A DNA stretch of 64,000 nt from an uncultured Planctomycetota bacterium (GCA_903928115.1 CAIYPP010000032.1:23864-87863), one strand, 5' to 3'; shown: positions 7,633-17,332, numbered from the stretch's first letter. Notes: generated from the sequence alone by a model not told the origin. Made by a program: numbers and translations.

Positions 7633-9003
7633 ATGCCCGAACCTGCGGATCCGCGCCCGCGCGCAGCCCGAAGTCCCCGGATCATCCCGACGGACCTGCC
7701 CCACAACGCCTTCGACCAGAACGCGCTGCGGGTCGTGAGCCGCCTCCAGCGCGAGGGCAACGAAGCCTACTTGGTCGGCGGCTGCGTGCGCGACCTGCTG
7801 CTCGGTCGCCGCCCCAAGGACTACGACGTCGCGACCTCGGCGACGCCGCGCGGCGTGAAGGCGCTCTTCTACAACGGGCGCATCATCGGTCGACGCTTCA
7901 AGCTCGTGCACGTGCGCTACGGCGAGCAAGTGGTCGAGACCGCGACGTTCCGCCGCGCGCCAGAGCGCAGCGAGGAGCCCGGCGAGGACCTCCTGATCGT
8001 CGAGGACAACAACTGGGGCACCGCGCAGGAAGACGCGCAGCGCCGCGACTTCACGATCAACGCGCTGTTTCTCGACCCGTATCGGCGCGAGATCCTCGAC
8101 TACGTCGGCGGTCTCGAGGACCTCGAGGCCGGCGTGCTGCGCACGATCGGCGATCCCTACGTGCGCATGGCCGAAGACCCCGTGCGCATCCTGCGAGCGG
8201 TGAAGTTCGCCACGCGGCTGGGGTTCCGCATCGACGACGAGACGTGGGACGCGATGGTCGAGCACGCGCCCGACCTCGCGCGCTCGGCCAAGCCGCGCGT
8301 CATGGAAGAGATCCTGCGCCTCCTGCGCTCCGGCACGGCGCTCGGTGCGCTGCGCATGATGCGCAAGTGCGGCGCACTGCGCGTCATCCTGCCGGAGGTC
8401 GAGCGCTACATCGGCCCGCACGACAGCGCCGATCCCGCCGACCACGACCGCGCCGACTCCGTCTGGCGCCTGCTCGAGGCGCTCGACTCGCTCGTTCACG
8501 AGAAGCACATGCCTTCGTCGGCCGTGTGCGTCGCCGCCCTGTTCCTGCGCATCGTCGAGCGCGAGGTCGACCTCGATCCTCGCACGCACCACGGCGAGCG
8601 CAGCGCGCGCGAAGTGCTGGAGGCGGCGAGCGAGCGCATCGACCCGTTCGCCGTCGAGTACCGCCTCGCGAAGCGCGATGGCTTCAAGGCCGCGCGCGCG
8701 ATCGCACTGCAGCGCAGCTTCACCCAGCCGCAGACCAAGCGCTTCAGCCCGCTGCTCTTCGCACGCGACCCCGACTTCCCCGAGGCGCTCGAGCTCTTCC
8801 GGCTCCGCTGCAGCGCATGGGGACAGGGCTGGGATGTCTACGAAGCGTGGCGCGAGCGCTCCAACGAGGCCCAGTCCGCGCCGCCCGAGGTCGTCGAGCT
8901 CGAGCGCAAGCGCAAGCGGCGCCGCGGCCGTCGGCGGGGCGGCCGGGGCGGTTCGCGCGACTCCGGCGAATCCCGCGCGGAAAGTCCTTCGCACTCCGAC
9001 TGA
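7633..9003 (+). CDS. pcnB: Poly(A) polymerase I / class II nucleotidyltransferase
   Basis: 456 residues. PcnB adds 3' poly(A) to RNA and promotes its decay; CCA-adding enzymes are close relatives. The head domain shows YLVGGCVRDLLLG and DYDVATSATP (about residues 48-75) with the catalytic carboxylates, then ETATFRR, RRDFTINALF and the RNA-binding signature ARM-type segment RILRAVKFATRLGF. The length, the PHNAFDQNALRVVSRL N-terminus and the strongly basic C-terminal tail (KRKRRRGRRRGGRGG) favour poly(A) polymerase over a CCA-adding enzyme. It is divergent from tRNA-Trp. Confidence 0.9.
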   Translation: MPEPADPRPRAARSPRIIPTDLPHNAFDQNALRVVSRLQREGNEAYLVGGCVRDLLLGRRPKDYDVATSATPRGVKALFYNGRIIGRRFKLVHVRYGEQVVETATFRRAPERSEEPGEDLLIVEDNNWGTAQEDAQRRDFTINALFLDPYRREILDYVGGLEDLEAGVLRTIGDPYVRMAEDPVRILRAVKFATRLGFRIDDETWDAMVEHAPDLARSAKPRVMEEILRLLRSGTALGALRMMRKCGALRVILPEVERYIGPHDSADPADHDRADSVWRLLEALDSLVHEKHMPSSAVCVAALFLRIVEREVDLDPRTHHGERSAREVLEAASERIDPFAVEYRLAKRDGFKAARAIALQRSFTQPQTKRFSPLLFARDPDFPEALELFRLRCSAWGQGWDVYEAWRERSNEAQSAPPEVVELERKRKRRRGRRRGGRGGSRDSGESRAESPSHSD

Positions 9004-9210
9004 AGCGAAGGCACGAGCGAGAGCGTTTTCCGCCGCTCGCTCCGACCTCGCCCGAACCGCGGGGTAGCGTTCCTTCGTCCGAGCAGTCCGGCACGCCCTG
9101 TGGGCGCGAGCGACGGTAACCCACGGGACGGGTCGTCGCGCGCGCTCGCGCGGGAGGGGCGCGTCGGGCAGCGACGACACTCGCTTCGTTATGTGGTTTG
9201 GTGTTCCTTG

Positions 9211-9240
9211 GGGCGGTCTCCGGTATTCCGGAGGCCGCCC
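9211..9240. other. GC-rich inverted repeat after pcnB
   Basis: GGGCGG-T-CTCCGG and CCGGAG-G-CCGCCC flank the loop TATT, forming a 13-position stem with one mismatch. A T-run (ATTTT) lies 5 bases further on. It could terminate pcnB transcription or structure the leader of the next gene, whose ATG is 38 bases away. Confidence 0.45.
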
Positions 9241-9278
9241 AACTGCATTTTCGGGCCGACGCGCGCCACAATGTCGCC

Positions 9279-10421
9279 ATGCTCGCGATGCTCGCGCTCT
9301 CCCTCGGTCTCCACGCCTCCCCCGTACTCTCGCAGGGCGCCGAAGCGCCCGCCCGCGTCGAGCGCAGCGAGGCCGACGCGCGCCGTGCGTTTTCGATGCT
9401 CAGCGACGCCGAGCAGGTCGACTGCATCGAAGAGCTGCGCGCCGAGCTCGAGTGGCTCGACACGTTTCAGCTGCGCCTCGTGCGCTACGCGCGGACGCTG
9501 CTCGAGGCGGACCCGGGCCTCTTGCCGCGCGAAGCCCCCACGCCGTTCTTCGATCCCGAGGAGCACGCCCCGGGGCAGCCCATCGCCCGCAAGGAGCTCG
9601 CGCCCGACTCGAGCACGGCCCGCAAGGCGCGTGAGCGCATCCTGCGTCGCAAGCCGAAGAGCGGACTCGCCCCGAGCTTTCGCTACGACTGGGGCCGCGG
9701 AGAGGTCCTGCGCTACGGCGCTCCCGACGACGTGCAGCGCGTGTTCGACAACGCGCTCGCGGGCTACGCGCCCGGCCACGACTTGGCACTCGCGCTGGTC
9801 GAACAGGCGCTCGACGATGGCTCGCAGCGCGCGGCACTCGCCGCGTTCGACCACGCCTACACGGATCGCTCGGGCAACGTGTACCCCGGCATCACGCTCT
9901 ACGATGCGTGGTCCTCGGGCGAGGAGATCGAGATGCCCGACGTCGATGTGCTCGGCATCGTGCACACGCTGCTCGGCATCCGCGACAAGTGGATTGCGCC
10001 GGTTCCCGATCGGCAGCACGACGAGCTCTACGATGCCGTGGGCAAGCTCTTCACGCCGGCTCAGCGCCATCGCGGGCTGCGCAGCGCCATCGCCGCCACC
10101 TTCCTCGAATCCGCTCCCAAGCTCCCCGGCTCCTACCCGACCTGCATCGAGCGCTTCCATGGACTGTGGGAGTCCTGCGCCTCGACCCCCGCGGAGGTGG
10201 CGAAGCTCCTGCCGAAGCCCGAGCGTTGGAGCGAGTTCCTCGTCGAGTGCTCCACGCGCATCTCGGGCGACCCCAAGCTCCTCGCCGCGACGCAGTCGCG
10301 TCAAGCCACGTTGGCGGCTGACGCGCTCGCCATCCGCGCGTTGCTCGTGCGCCTGCTCGAACAACGCGGTGCCTTCGAGCGCAAGGAGCGCCCCGCGCCG
10401 CCCGCGCCCAAGAAGCCCTGA
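9279..10421 (+). CDS. Secreted protein of unknown function
   Basis: 380 residues from ATG 9279. I chose this start because it gives a clean signal peptide (MLAMLALSLGLHASPVLSQG, likely cut near Gln-Gly or Ala-Glu-Ala); an in-frame GTG-like extension upstream would hide it. The mature part is soluble, charged and mostly helical in character, with a basic patch (RKARERILRRKPKSGLAPS) and a Pro/Lys-rich tail (RKERPAPPAPKKP). No family or catalytic motif recognised. It stands alone between pcnB and the convergent dusB. Confidence 0.75.
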   Translation: MLAMLALSLGLHASPVLSQGAEAPARVERSEADARRAFSMLSDAEQVDCIEELRAELEWLDTFQLRLVRYARTLLEADPGLLPREAPTPFFDPEEHAPGQPIARKELAPDSSTARKARERILRRKPKSGLAPSFRYDWGRGEVLRYGAPDDVQRVFDNALAGYAPGHDLALALVEQALDDGSQRAALAAFDHAYTDRSGNVYPGITLYDAWSSGEEIEMPDVDVLGIVHTLLGIRDKWIAPVPDRQHDELYDAVGKLFTPAQRHRGLRSAIAATFLESAPKLPGSYPTCIERFHGLWESCASTPAEVAKLLPKPERWSEFLVECSTRISGDPKLLAATQSRQATLAADALAIRALLVRLLEQRGAFERKERPAPPAPKKP

Positions 10422-10460
10422 GGGCCAAACTCGGCGCGCCGGCAGGCCCCGTTCGACGCG

Positions 10461-11666
10461 TCAACCGCCGTCGAGCGCCTCGGCCTCGGCCGCGTCGAAC
10501 AGCTCGCACGGCGGAGTCGCGTCGTCCAAGTTGTCGAGGTAGCCGAGCGGCAGCGAGACCTTCTGCGAGCGCCCGCTCTTGCCGCGGTGCGCGCGCAGCG
10601 CACCCGGCGGAAAGAACTCGGCCTCGTCGATCCCCACGAGGCCCGCGACGAGCTCGTCGTAGGTGGAGACACGCTGCAGGCGCTCGCGCAGGTGGCTCGA
10701 GTTGCGGAACCCCTTCGTGTACCAGGCGCACCACTTGCGCATCTGCTGCATCGCCGTCGGCTCGCCGAAGAACTCGATCAGCTCGCGCGCATGCTCGAGC
10801 AGGATGTCGCGCACCTCTCCGAGATTCGGCGGACGCTCGGGCTCGCGCCCGTCGAAGGCCTGCGCGAGCTCGCGGAACAGCCACGGACGTCCGAGGCAGC
10901 CGCGTCCGACGATCACTCCGTCGCAGCCCGTCTCGCGCATCATCCGCAGCGCGTCGAAGCTCTCCCAGATGTCGCCGTTGCCGAGCACCGGGATCGAGAG
11001 CCGCGACTTCAGATCGCCGATCGCGCTCCAGTCCGCTTCACCGGAGTAGAGCTGCGCCGCCGTGCGCGCGTGCAGGCCGACCGCGCTGACGCCCTCCTCC
11101 TGCGCGACGCGCCCTGCCTCACGGTAGGTGAGCAAGTCCTCGTCGATGCCCTTGCGCATCTTCATCGTCACGGGGACGCCGCGCGCGTTCGAGACCATCG
11201 CTTTCGCGAGCGCCGCGACCAGCCGCGGCTTCACAGGAATCGCCGCACCGCCGCCGTGACTGGTCACTTTCCGCACGGGGCAGCCGAGGTTGATGTCGAC
11301 GTGGTGCACGCCGTCGTCGACGAGGCGCGCCACCATCTCACCGGCGTCGCGCGGGTCGGACGAATACACCTGAACGGAGCGCGGCGACTCGTCCTCGCGC
11401 GAGCTCGCGAGCAGCACGGTGCGGCGGTTGCCGTTGAGATAGCCGCGCGCGGTGATCATCTCGCTGACGAACAGGCCCGCGCCGAAGCGCCGACAGAGCT
11501 TGCGGAATGGATAGTTCGTCACGCCCGCCATCGGTGCGAGCACGACCGGCGGCCAGACGCGCAGCGGCCCGATCGAAAGCGGCGCGAACTCGCCGCTCGC
11601 CGCGAGCGCGACGTCGCGGCAGTGCTCGGAGCGAAAGCTCGTCGCGGCGTGGTTACTTGCTTCCAT
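10461..11666 (-). CDS. dusB: tRNA-dihydrouridine synthase, DusB type
   Basis: 401 residues. FMN enzyme that reduces uridines in the tRNA D-loop. Signature motifs: VLAPMAGVTNYPFRKLCRRFG, HHVDINLGCPVRKV with the catalytic Cys, KMRKGID, AVGLHARTAAQLYSG with the FMN-phosphate His/Arg pair, PVLGNGDIW and GVIVGRGCLGRPWLF. The product is about 60-70 residues longer than usual because of an N-terminal stretch and a C-terminal tail after the helical RNA-binding domain. Its first 14 bases overlap the end of the amidohydrolase-like gene on the same strand, suggesting co-transcription. Confidence 0.95.
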   Translation of the reverse strand: MEASNHAATSFRSEHCRDVALAASGEFAPLSIGPLRVWPPVVLAPMAGVTNYPFRKLCRRFGAGLFVSEMITARGYLNGNRRTVLLASSREDESPRSVQVYSSDPRDAGEMVARLVDDGVHHVDINLGCPVRKVTSHGGGAAIPVKPRLVAALAKAMVSNARGVPVTMKMRKGIDEDLLTYREAGRVAQEEGVSAVGLHARTAAQLYSGEADWSAIGDLKSRLSIPVLGNGDIWESFDALRMMRETGCDGVIVGRGCLGRPWLFRELAQAFDGREPERPPNLGEVRDILLEHARELIEFFGEPTAMQQMRKWCAWYTKGFRNSSHLRERLQRVSTYDELVAGLVGIDEAEFFPPGALRAHRGKSGRSQKVSLPLGYLDNLDDATPPCELFDAAEAEALDGG

Positions 11667-13641
11667 CCTTCGCGGGCGCCGCAGCGGCCTTCTTCATGCG
11701 CTCGAGCTTGTCTGCGGGCAGCGGCAAGCCCGCACTCCCGTGCGCGTCGATCTCTTGCAGCGTGGTCTGGATCTGCGCCGCGCCGACCTGCTCGAAGATC
11801 GCTTTTGCGGCACCGTTTTCCATGAAACCCGCGAACTTGAGGCCCGTCGGAGTCTTGAGCGCGTGGTCGCCGTCCTCATCGAGCGCGAGGTCCCAGCGCA
11901 CGACCTCGAGCTGCAGCCCCTCGTCGAAGCGCACGACGGGGAACGGCCCCGGCGCGCGCGTTGCGGCGATGGCGAGATACGTCGTCGCGCTGTCGCAGTC
12001 GATCGCTGCGATCGACTCGCGTGCGTTCTGGATGTCGACGAACGCGCCGTCGAAGCGGCGCTCGACGCGCCACTGCCCCGCGACCCTCTGCCCGCGCACG
12101 ACGAGCTCGTGGCCGGAGTTCCGCACCTTGACCTCGAAGCTGTCGAGCGAGCTCTTCGCGATGCGCTGGCGCGTCTCGACCTCCGAGCCCGGGCTCCCGC
12201 CCGTGGGCAAGCTCTTGCGCCGTCCGCAGAGCGTGATCACACCGTCGAGCTCGCGCACGACCGCGATGCGCTCTGCCGCGACGCGCCCCGTGGCCGCGAT
12301 CGTCTCGTAGCGGCACGTGAGCAGCACGTCGCCTTCGGGGAGCTTCGGCGCCTCGACCTCGATCGGCGCGTTCGCGAGCGCCTTCTTGCGCGCGTTCTCG
12401 CGCCGAAGAGCGTCGAGTCGCGTGTCGAGGTCCGCGCGCGTGAGCAGCTTTCCGCGCAGGATCACGCTCTCGACTTCCGCGAGCGCCTGAATGTCCGCCG
12501 CAGGGTCGGCGCGCAGCAGCACGAGGTCCGCGAGCTTGCCGACTTCGAGAGTGCCGCGCTCGCGCGCGAGACCGAGCGCGTCTGCCGCGCCGCGCGTCGC
12601 CGCGTCCAAGCACGCCGCCGCCGGAACTCCCGCGGCCTGCCACTCGCCAAGCTCGCGCACGAGGCCAGCGCCCGGAGTGAGCCACGGATGCGGCGCACCG
12701 CTCCCCGGAACGAGCCGCACGCCCGCGCGCTGCGCCAGAGCCAACGTCGAGCGCTGCTTGCCGATCACGGAGCCCGCGGCGCTGCGCGCCTGAGGTGTCA
12801 GTGCCGAGCGGCGCTGCAGCAGATCTCCGATCCAAACGGACTCGTACTGCGGCCCGACGAGCGCGAGCACCGGCGCGTTCTCACCATCGTCCTCGAGCGC
12901 GCTCGAGTAGCCGCGCAGCCCAGGAACAAGCGGCGCGCCGCGTTGCGCGAGCAGCGTGAGCGCGGGCTCGAGCTCCGCGAGCTCGACCTCGCCCCACGTG
13001 CGCCCCTTGGGCAGCAACGCGTCGAGAAACACGAAGCCGCGCTGTCCGCCGTCGAGCGCTTCGCCGAGGCTCTGGCTCGCGCGCCGCGGCCCCCACACCG
13101 CAAGGCCTTTCTCCGCGGCCATCGCGCACAGACCGCGCCACGCTTCGTCGCCCACTCCGGAGTGGAACGCGACGAAGTCGATCTTCTCCTCCCACAGATG
13201 GTGCACGGCCTCCTTCGCCGCGACCTCGTTCTCGACGACCACCGCCGCAGCCGTCGCCGGGGGCTTGCCATCGAGCACGCCGCCGGCGATCGAGAGCCAC
13301 GGACCCTGCGCGCGGTCGCGCTCGGCGCGGTCCCGCACCGAAAAAATCCGCCCGAGCTCGTTCCCGTGATCGCGCAGCGTCGTCACGCCGGCCGCGACGT
13401 AGAGCGGATCGTGATCGGGGTCGTGGTAGCCGAAGCCATCGATCAGGCCCGGGATCACGTGCAGACCGCGGGCCTCGACGCGCCGCGCCTCGGGCGGAAT
13501 CGCGACGTCGGCTCCGACGGCACGGATGCGGTCCTCCTCGATGAGCAGGGTGACCTCGCTCGGCACCGAGCCGGGCACGAGCGTGTGGACCTTGCCCCCG
13601 ACGAGGGCGATGAGATCGACGAGCAACAGAGTGGCGAACAT
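11653..13641 (-). CDS. Amidohydrolase-fold protein lacking the metal ligands
   Basis: 662 residues from ATG 13641; the N-terminus MFATLLLVDLIALVGG could be a poor signal or the first strand. The frame of the family is present: a first small barrel ending HVIPGLID, then YVAAGVTTLRDHG, and the C-terminal LGLARERGTLEVGKLADLVLL. The usual HxH after PGLID is replaced by GFGYHD, the usual GTD near the end of the barrel reads PGSGAP, and no His-bearing strands replace the other ligands. A C-terminal region of about 230 residues beyond the barrel has no recognised family. Likely a non-catalytic relative or an altered active site. It precedes dusB. Confidence 0.7.
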   Translation of the reverse strand: MFATLLLVDLIALVGGKVHTLVPGSVPSEVTLLIEEDRIRAVGADVAIPPEARRVEARGLHVIPGLIDGFGYHDPDHDPLYVAAGVTTLRDHGNELGRIFSVRDRAERDRAQGPWLSIAGGVLDGKPPATAAAVVVENEVAAKEAVHHLWEEKIDFVAFHSGVGDEAWRGLCAMAAEKGLAVWGPRRASQSLGEALDGGQRGFVFLDALLPKGRTWGEVELAELEPALTLLAQRGAPLVPGLRGYSSALEDDGENAPVLALVGPQYESVWIGDLLQRRSALTPQARSAAGSVIGKQRSTLALAQRAGVRLVPGSGAPHPWLTPGAGLVRELGEWQAAGVPAAACLDAATRGAADALGLARERGTLEVGKLADLVLLRADPAADIQALAEVESVILRGKLLTRADLDTRLDALRRENARKKALANAPIEVEAPKLPEGDVLLTCRYETIAATGRVAAERIAVVRELDGVITLCGRRKSLPTGGSPGSEVETRQRIAKSSLDSFEVKVRNSGHELVVRGQRVAGQWRVERRFDGAFVDIQNARESIAAIDCDSATTYLAIAATRAPGPFPVVRFDEGLQLEVVRWDLALDEDGDHALKTPTGLKFAGFMENGAAKAIFEQVGAAQIQTTLQEIDAHGSAGLPLPADKLERMKKAAAAPAKDGSK

Positions 13642-13687
13642 CGCAGGGATGTTCGCACCGAGCGGGCGGCGGTGGAAGGGCCGCGGC

Positions 13688-13716
13688 TCGACCGCACCGC
13701 AAGAGCTCCGTACGCT
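13688..13716 (+). promoter_or_regulatory. Candidate promoter of the RlmI-like gene
   Basis: TCGACC (13688-13693), 17-base spacer, TACGCT (13711-13716). The -10 ends only 8 bases before the ATG at 13725, so a transcript from it would be leaderless or nearly so. The same -10 sequence occurs ahead of tRNA-Asn. Confidence 0.4.
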
Positions 13717-13724
13717 CTCCGCCC

Positions 13725-14927
13725 ATGAACGCACGAGGTACGGAGAAGGGGCGGCGAGGCGTCGTCCGGCTGGCGACCGACGAGCTCTCGAGCGGACCGT
13801 GGGTCTACGGTCGCCACGTGGCCCTGCCCGCCGAGCCCATCGAGGACGGCGAGCTGGTCGAGGTCGAGGACGAGAGCGGCCGGTTCCTCGGCCACGCGCT
13901 CTTCAACTCCGCCTCCGATATCCGCCTGCGCTGGCTCTCGCGCGGCCGCAAGACCGACCTCGATCGCCCCCGCGAGTTCCTGCTGCGACGCCTCAAGGAC
14001 GCGGACACGCTGCGCCGTCGCGTGCTCAAGCTCCCCGACGTCACCAATGTCTACCGCATCGCCCACGCCGAGGGCGACGACCTGCCGGGGCTGATCGTCG
14101 ATCGCATGAACGACATCCTCGTGTGCGAGCACCACGCGCTCGGCTTTTGGAAGCTGCGCGAGGACGTGCAGTGGGCGCTCGAACAGCTCTACCCCGGCTG
14201 CAGGGTCGTACACCGCATCCCGCCCGGCGCAGTCGATGCCGAGAACTACCCGCGGCGCGAGCTCGACGCCGCGGTCGAGGCGCACGACGAGACCGTGATC
14301 GAAGAGCACGGCCTGCGCTACGAGGTGCGGCCCGGCGCGGGCCACAAGACGGGCTGGTTCTGCGACCAGCGCGACAACCGCCTCGCCGTGGCGAAGCTCG
14401 CCGCAGGCCGCGACGTGCTCGACATCTGCTGCAACGCCGGCGGCTTCGCGCTGCAGGCCGCGCGCCACGGCGCGCGCACCGTGCGAGGCGTCGACATCGA
14501 CGAGGTCGTGCTCTCGCGCGCAAAGGACGCCGCGGCGCTCAACCGCCTCTCGGTCGACTTCATCCACTCCGACGCCTTCCCCTACCTGCGCACCCTGACC
14601 GGCGAGACCGGTCGCCCCGGCCTCGTGATCGTCGACCCGCACAAGCTGATCGGCTCGCGCACGGCCTTCGACTCGGGCCTGCAGAAGTACCTCGACTTGA
14701 ACGCGCTCGCCTTCTCGGTGGCGAAGCCCGGCGCGCTGGTCGCGAGCTTCTCCTGCTCGGGCCTGCTGCAGGAAAACCAGTTCGTCGGGATGCTCTTCCA
14801 AGCGGCGCGGCGCGCCGGACGCGACCTGCGGCTGCTCGGCGCCATGGGCGCCGGCCCCGACCACCCCCAGCGCCCCGATTTCGCCCGCTCGCGCTACCTG
14901 AAGGGCGCCCTGCTCGCGCTCGACTAG
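13725..14927 (+). CDS. RlmI-like class I SAM-dependent rRNA methyltransferase
   Basis: 400 residues. Similar in layout to RlmI/YccW, which makes m5C in 23S rRNA: an N-terminal PUA-like domain (about residues 10-90), a linking region with EGDDLPGLIVDRM, and a Rossmann methyltransferase domain from about 185. Motifs: RPGAGHKTGWFCDQRDNR, VLDICCNAGGFALQAARHGA, VDIDE, and LVIVDPHKLIGSR where RlmI has DPP. SFSCSG carries the likely catalytic Cys. It is divergent from the amidohydrolase-like gene with 83 bases between the starts. The exact target base is not provable from sequence. Confidence 0.88.
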   Translation: MNARGTEKGRRGVVRLATDELSSGPWVYGRHVALPAEPIEDGELVEVEDESGRFLGHALFNSASDIRLRWLSRGRKTDLDRPREFLLRRLKDADTLRRRVLKLPDVTNVYRIAHAEGDDLPGLIVDRMNDILVCEHHALGFWKLREDVQWALEQLYPGCRVVHRIPPGAVDAENYPRRELDAAVEAHDETVIEEHGLRYEVRPGAGHKTGWFCDQRDNRLAVAKLAAGRDVLDICCNAGGFALQAARHGARTVRGVDIDEVVLSRAKDAAALNRLSVDFIHSDAFPYLRTLTGETGRPGLVIVDPHKLIGSRTAFDSGLQKYLDLNALAFSVAKPGALVASFSCSGLLQENQFVGMLFQAARRAGRDLRLLGAMGAGPDHPQRPDFARSRYLKGALLALD

Positions 14928-15130
14928 CGCCACGCGAGCCGCGGAGGCCGCTCCACCCGTGCAATCGGGTCGGCGCTCCCCTATGCTCCCGGGCCACGTG
15001 ACGCCCTCGTCCCGCCTCGGCGCGGCGAGGGCGCCATCGTCGGCAGCGAAGTTCGCCAGCGTCCGCGGGCGGGCTCACGCGCCGTGACAACCCTCCCATC
15101 CGTCCGCACCGCAAGAGCTGGAGCCCGCCG

Positions 15131-17332
15131 ATGAGCCTCGCGATCCTCGCGACCGAAGAGAACTGGCAAGCGTTCGATGATGCCTGGACCGCGCTCATCG
15201 CCTCCAAGGGCCCGGTCGAGGAGCTCTGCCAAGCGATCGAGGTGATCGGCTCCAAGCGCCGCATCTCGCGCTGCATTCCGACGCTCAAGATCCACGCGGA
15301 GTCGCTGGCCGAGTCTGGCCGTGCCGCGGACGCGGCCGCCATCGTGGGCGCGACCCTGCGCGCCGGCGGGCCTCCGGGCGAGCTCGGGGAGCCGCTGCTC
15401 AAGTACACCGAGGCGGCCTTCGGCGCCGAGGCATGGTGGGCCGCGTTCCGCGACATGTCGGGTCTGAAGCGCGAGGCGCTCGACCTGCGCAAGGCGTGGG
15501 TCTACTTCGACGACATGCGCTCCTACAAGCCGGGCGTCGTGGTCTTCCACGCCTCGGGCTGGGGCGTCGGCGAAGTCAAAGACGTCAGCGCCGCGACGAT
15601 GGAGATCACCGTCCACTTCGCCTCGGGCAAGAAGGACCGCTTCCCGCTGCGCACCGCGGTCGAGATCTTCGAGCGCCTGCCCGCGACCGACCTGCGCGCC
15701 CAGCGCCTGCTCGATCCGCAGGGCCTCGAGAAGCGCCTCAAGGAAGAGCCGCTCGAGATCTTGAAGGCCGTGCTGCTGCGCTACGGCGGCAAGGCGAGCA
15801 ACATGACCATCCGCAACGCGCTGGCCCAGATCGGCGTCGACGGCACCAAGTGGTCGAACTGGTGGAAGAAGACGCGCCTCGCCGCGGAGAACGACACGAT
15901 GTACCGCGTCTCGGGCAACATCGCGAAGTGCGAGGTCGAGCTCCTGCGCCGGGCGATGGACCCGATCGAAGCGATGCGCCGCCAGCTGCGCCAAGCGCGC
16001 ACGCTGAAGGAAGCGCTCGCGCGCGTGCGCGACCTCCTCGGCAACAAGGACCTCGCGGCCGACATCCGCGCGGCTGCCCTGCAAGAAATCGCGTCGCTCG
16101 CCAACGACGAGAAGGTCCCCGCGCCGCTCGACCAGCGCCTCGCGGCGTGGATGATGCTGCGCGAGTTCCCGCAGGCCGACGGCTCGCCCGCCGCCACTCC
16201 CGCGCCGCTGCTCGAACGCCTCAAGAACGCCGCGGAAAAGGCCGCGCCGAGCGACCCCCGCGTGCCGCCCGCGCTGTGGGCGTTCCTCCAGAAGATGCCC
16301 GGCTCGCGCGAGCAGGAGCGCTCGGTCGCGCTGCTGCGCGAGGTCTACGGCGAAAGCTGGGCCGAGCAGGCGCTCACGCACCTGCCCCACGCCGCGCCCG
16401 GCATGGCGAAGCCGCTGATCGACGAGCTGCGCAAGGCCAAGAAGGACGCGGACCTCGCGTCGTGGTACGTGCGCCTGCTCGCGCGTCCGCGTGTCGCGCC
16501 GTTCGTGCTCACCGAGCTCGCGCGCCTCGCCGAGAGCGGCAAGCTCAAGGGCGAGTTCCCCACGCCCGTGCAGCGCGTGATGGCGCTGATCGAGCTCTCG
16601 GTCTACCTGCAGGAAGAGCGCGTCGGCGACTCGGTCATGGCGCGCGCTCAGCAGCGCCTCTCCGACCTGCTGCTCGAAGGCGAGCCGCCCTTGGTGCAAT
16701 CGATGCTCACGGGCGCGGACATCCCCGCCCTGCGCTCGATCCGCGCCATGCTCCAGCGCGGCGTCGACGACCGCCTCGACAGCTTGGTCACCGACATCGT
16801 GCTCGACATGGGCGGCGATGTCTTCCGCTCCGAGCAGCTTCCCTTCTGGATGGAAGAGAAGATCTGGACTACGCGCGCGGGCCTGCAGAAGCGCGAGGCG
16901 GAACTCAACGAGCTCAAGGAGAAGAAGATCCCCGCCAATGCCGAGGCGATCGCGAAGGCGGCCTCCTACGGCGACCTCTCGGAGAACGCCGAGTGGGAGC
17001 AGGCGATCGAGGAGCAGCGCCAGCTCACGAACGCGGCGAGCGAGATGGACAAGGAGCTGCGCATGGCGGCGCTCCTCGAGAACGCGAACATCCCCGACAA
17101 CACCGCCTGCCCCGGCACGGTCGTCACGTATCGCGACATGCGCTCCAAGGACACCCACACGGTGACGATCCTCGGGCCTTGGGATGCCAAGGACGACGCC
17201 ACGATCAGCTACAAGGCCCCGCTCGCGCGCGGCATGCTCGGCAAGACCGCCGGCCAGCTCGCGACGATCGAGCTGCCGAGCGGCACCCTCGAGGTCGAGA
17301 TCCTGAAGGTCGCCCTCGCCGAGCTCGTCTGA
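15131..17332 (+). CDS. greA: Transcription elongation factor GreA with long N-terminal extension
   Basis: 733 residues; the standard GreA is about 158. The C-terminal part from about residue 575 is a full GreA: a coiled coil starting GLQKREAELNELKEKKIP, the tip motif SYGDLSENAEW with the Asp and Glu that guide Mg2+ in the RNA polymerase channel, and the FKBP-like domain (PGTVVTYRDM, YKAPLARGMLGKTAGQ). It should rescue backtracked polymerase by transcript cleavage. Residues about 137-180 (KPGVVVFHASGWGVGEVKDV) resemble the Tudor-like polymerase-binding fold of CarD/TRCF. The helical middle is unassigned. Long GreA forms are known in Chlamydiae. GAGCTGGAG upstream is a good ribosome-binding site. 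Confidence 0.9.
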   Translation: MSLAILATEENWQAFDDAWTALIASKGPVEELCQAIEVIGSKRRISRCIPTLKIHAESLAESGRAADAAAIVGATLRAGGPPGELGEPLLKYTEAAFGAEAWWAAFRDMSGLKREALDLRKAWVYFDDMRSYKPGVVVFHASGWGVGEVKDVSAATMEITVHFASGKKDRFPLRTAVEIFERLPATDLRAQRLLDPQGLEKRLKEEPLEILKAVLLRYGGKASNMTIRNALAQIGVDGTKWSNWWKKTRLAAENDTMYRVSGNIAKCEVELLRRAMDPIEAMRRQLRQARTLKEALARVRDLLGNKDLAADIRAAALQEIASLANDEKVPAPLDQRLAAWMMLREFPQADGSPAATPAPLLERLKNAAEKAAPSDPRVPPALWAFLQKMPGSREQERSVALLREVYGESWAEQALTHLPHAAPGMAKPLIDELRKAKKDADLASWYVRLLARPRVAPFVLTELARLAESGKLKGEFPTPVQRVMALIELSVYLQEERVGDSVMARAQQRLSDLLLEGEPPLVQSMLTGADIPALRSIRAMLQRGVDDRLDSLVTDIVLDMGGDVFRSEQLPFWMEEKIWTTRAGLQKREAELNELKEKKIPANAEAIAKAASYGDLSENAEWEQAIEEQRQLTNAASEMDKELRMAALLENANIPDNTACPGTVVTYRDMRSKDTHTVTILGPWDAKDDATISYKAPLARGMLGKTAGQLATIELPSGTLEVEILKVALAELV

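Noticed and set aside
7633..9003. CCA-adding enzyme instead of poly(A) polymerase
   Set aside because: All three tRNA genes here encode CCA, and the N-terminus, length and basic tail fit PcnB better, though the families are close and the distinction is not absolute.
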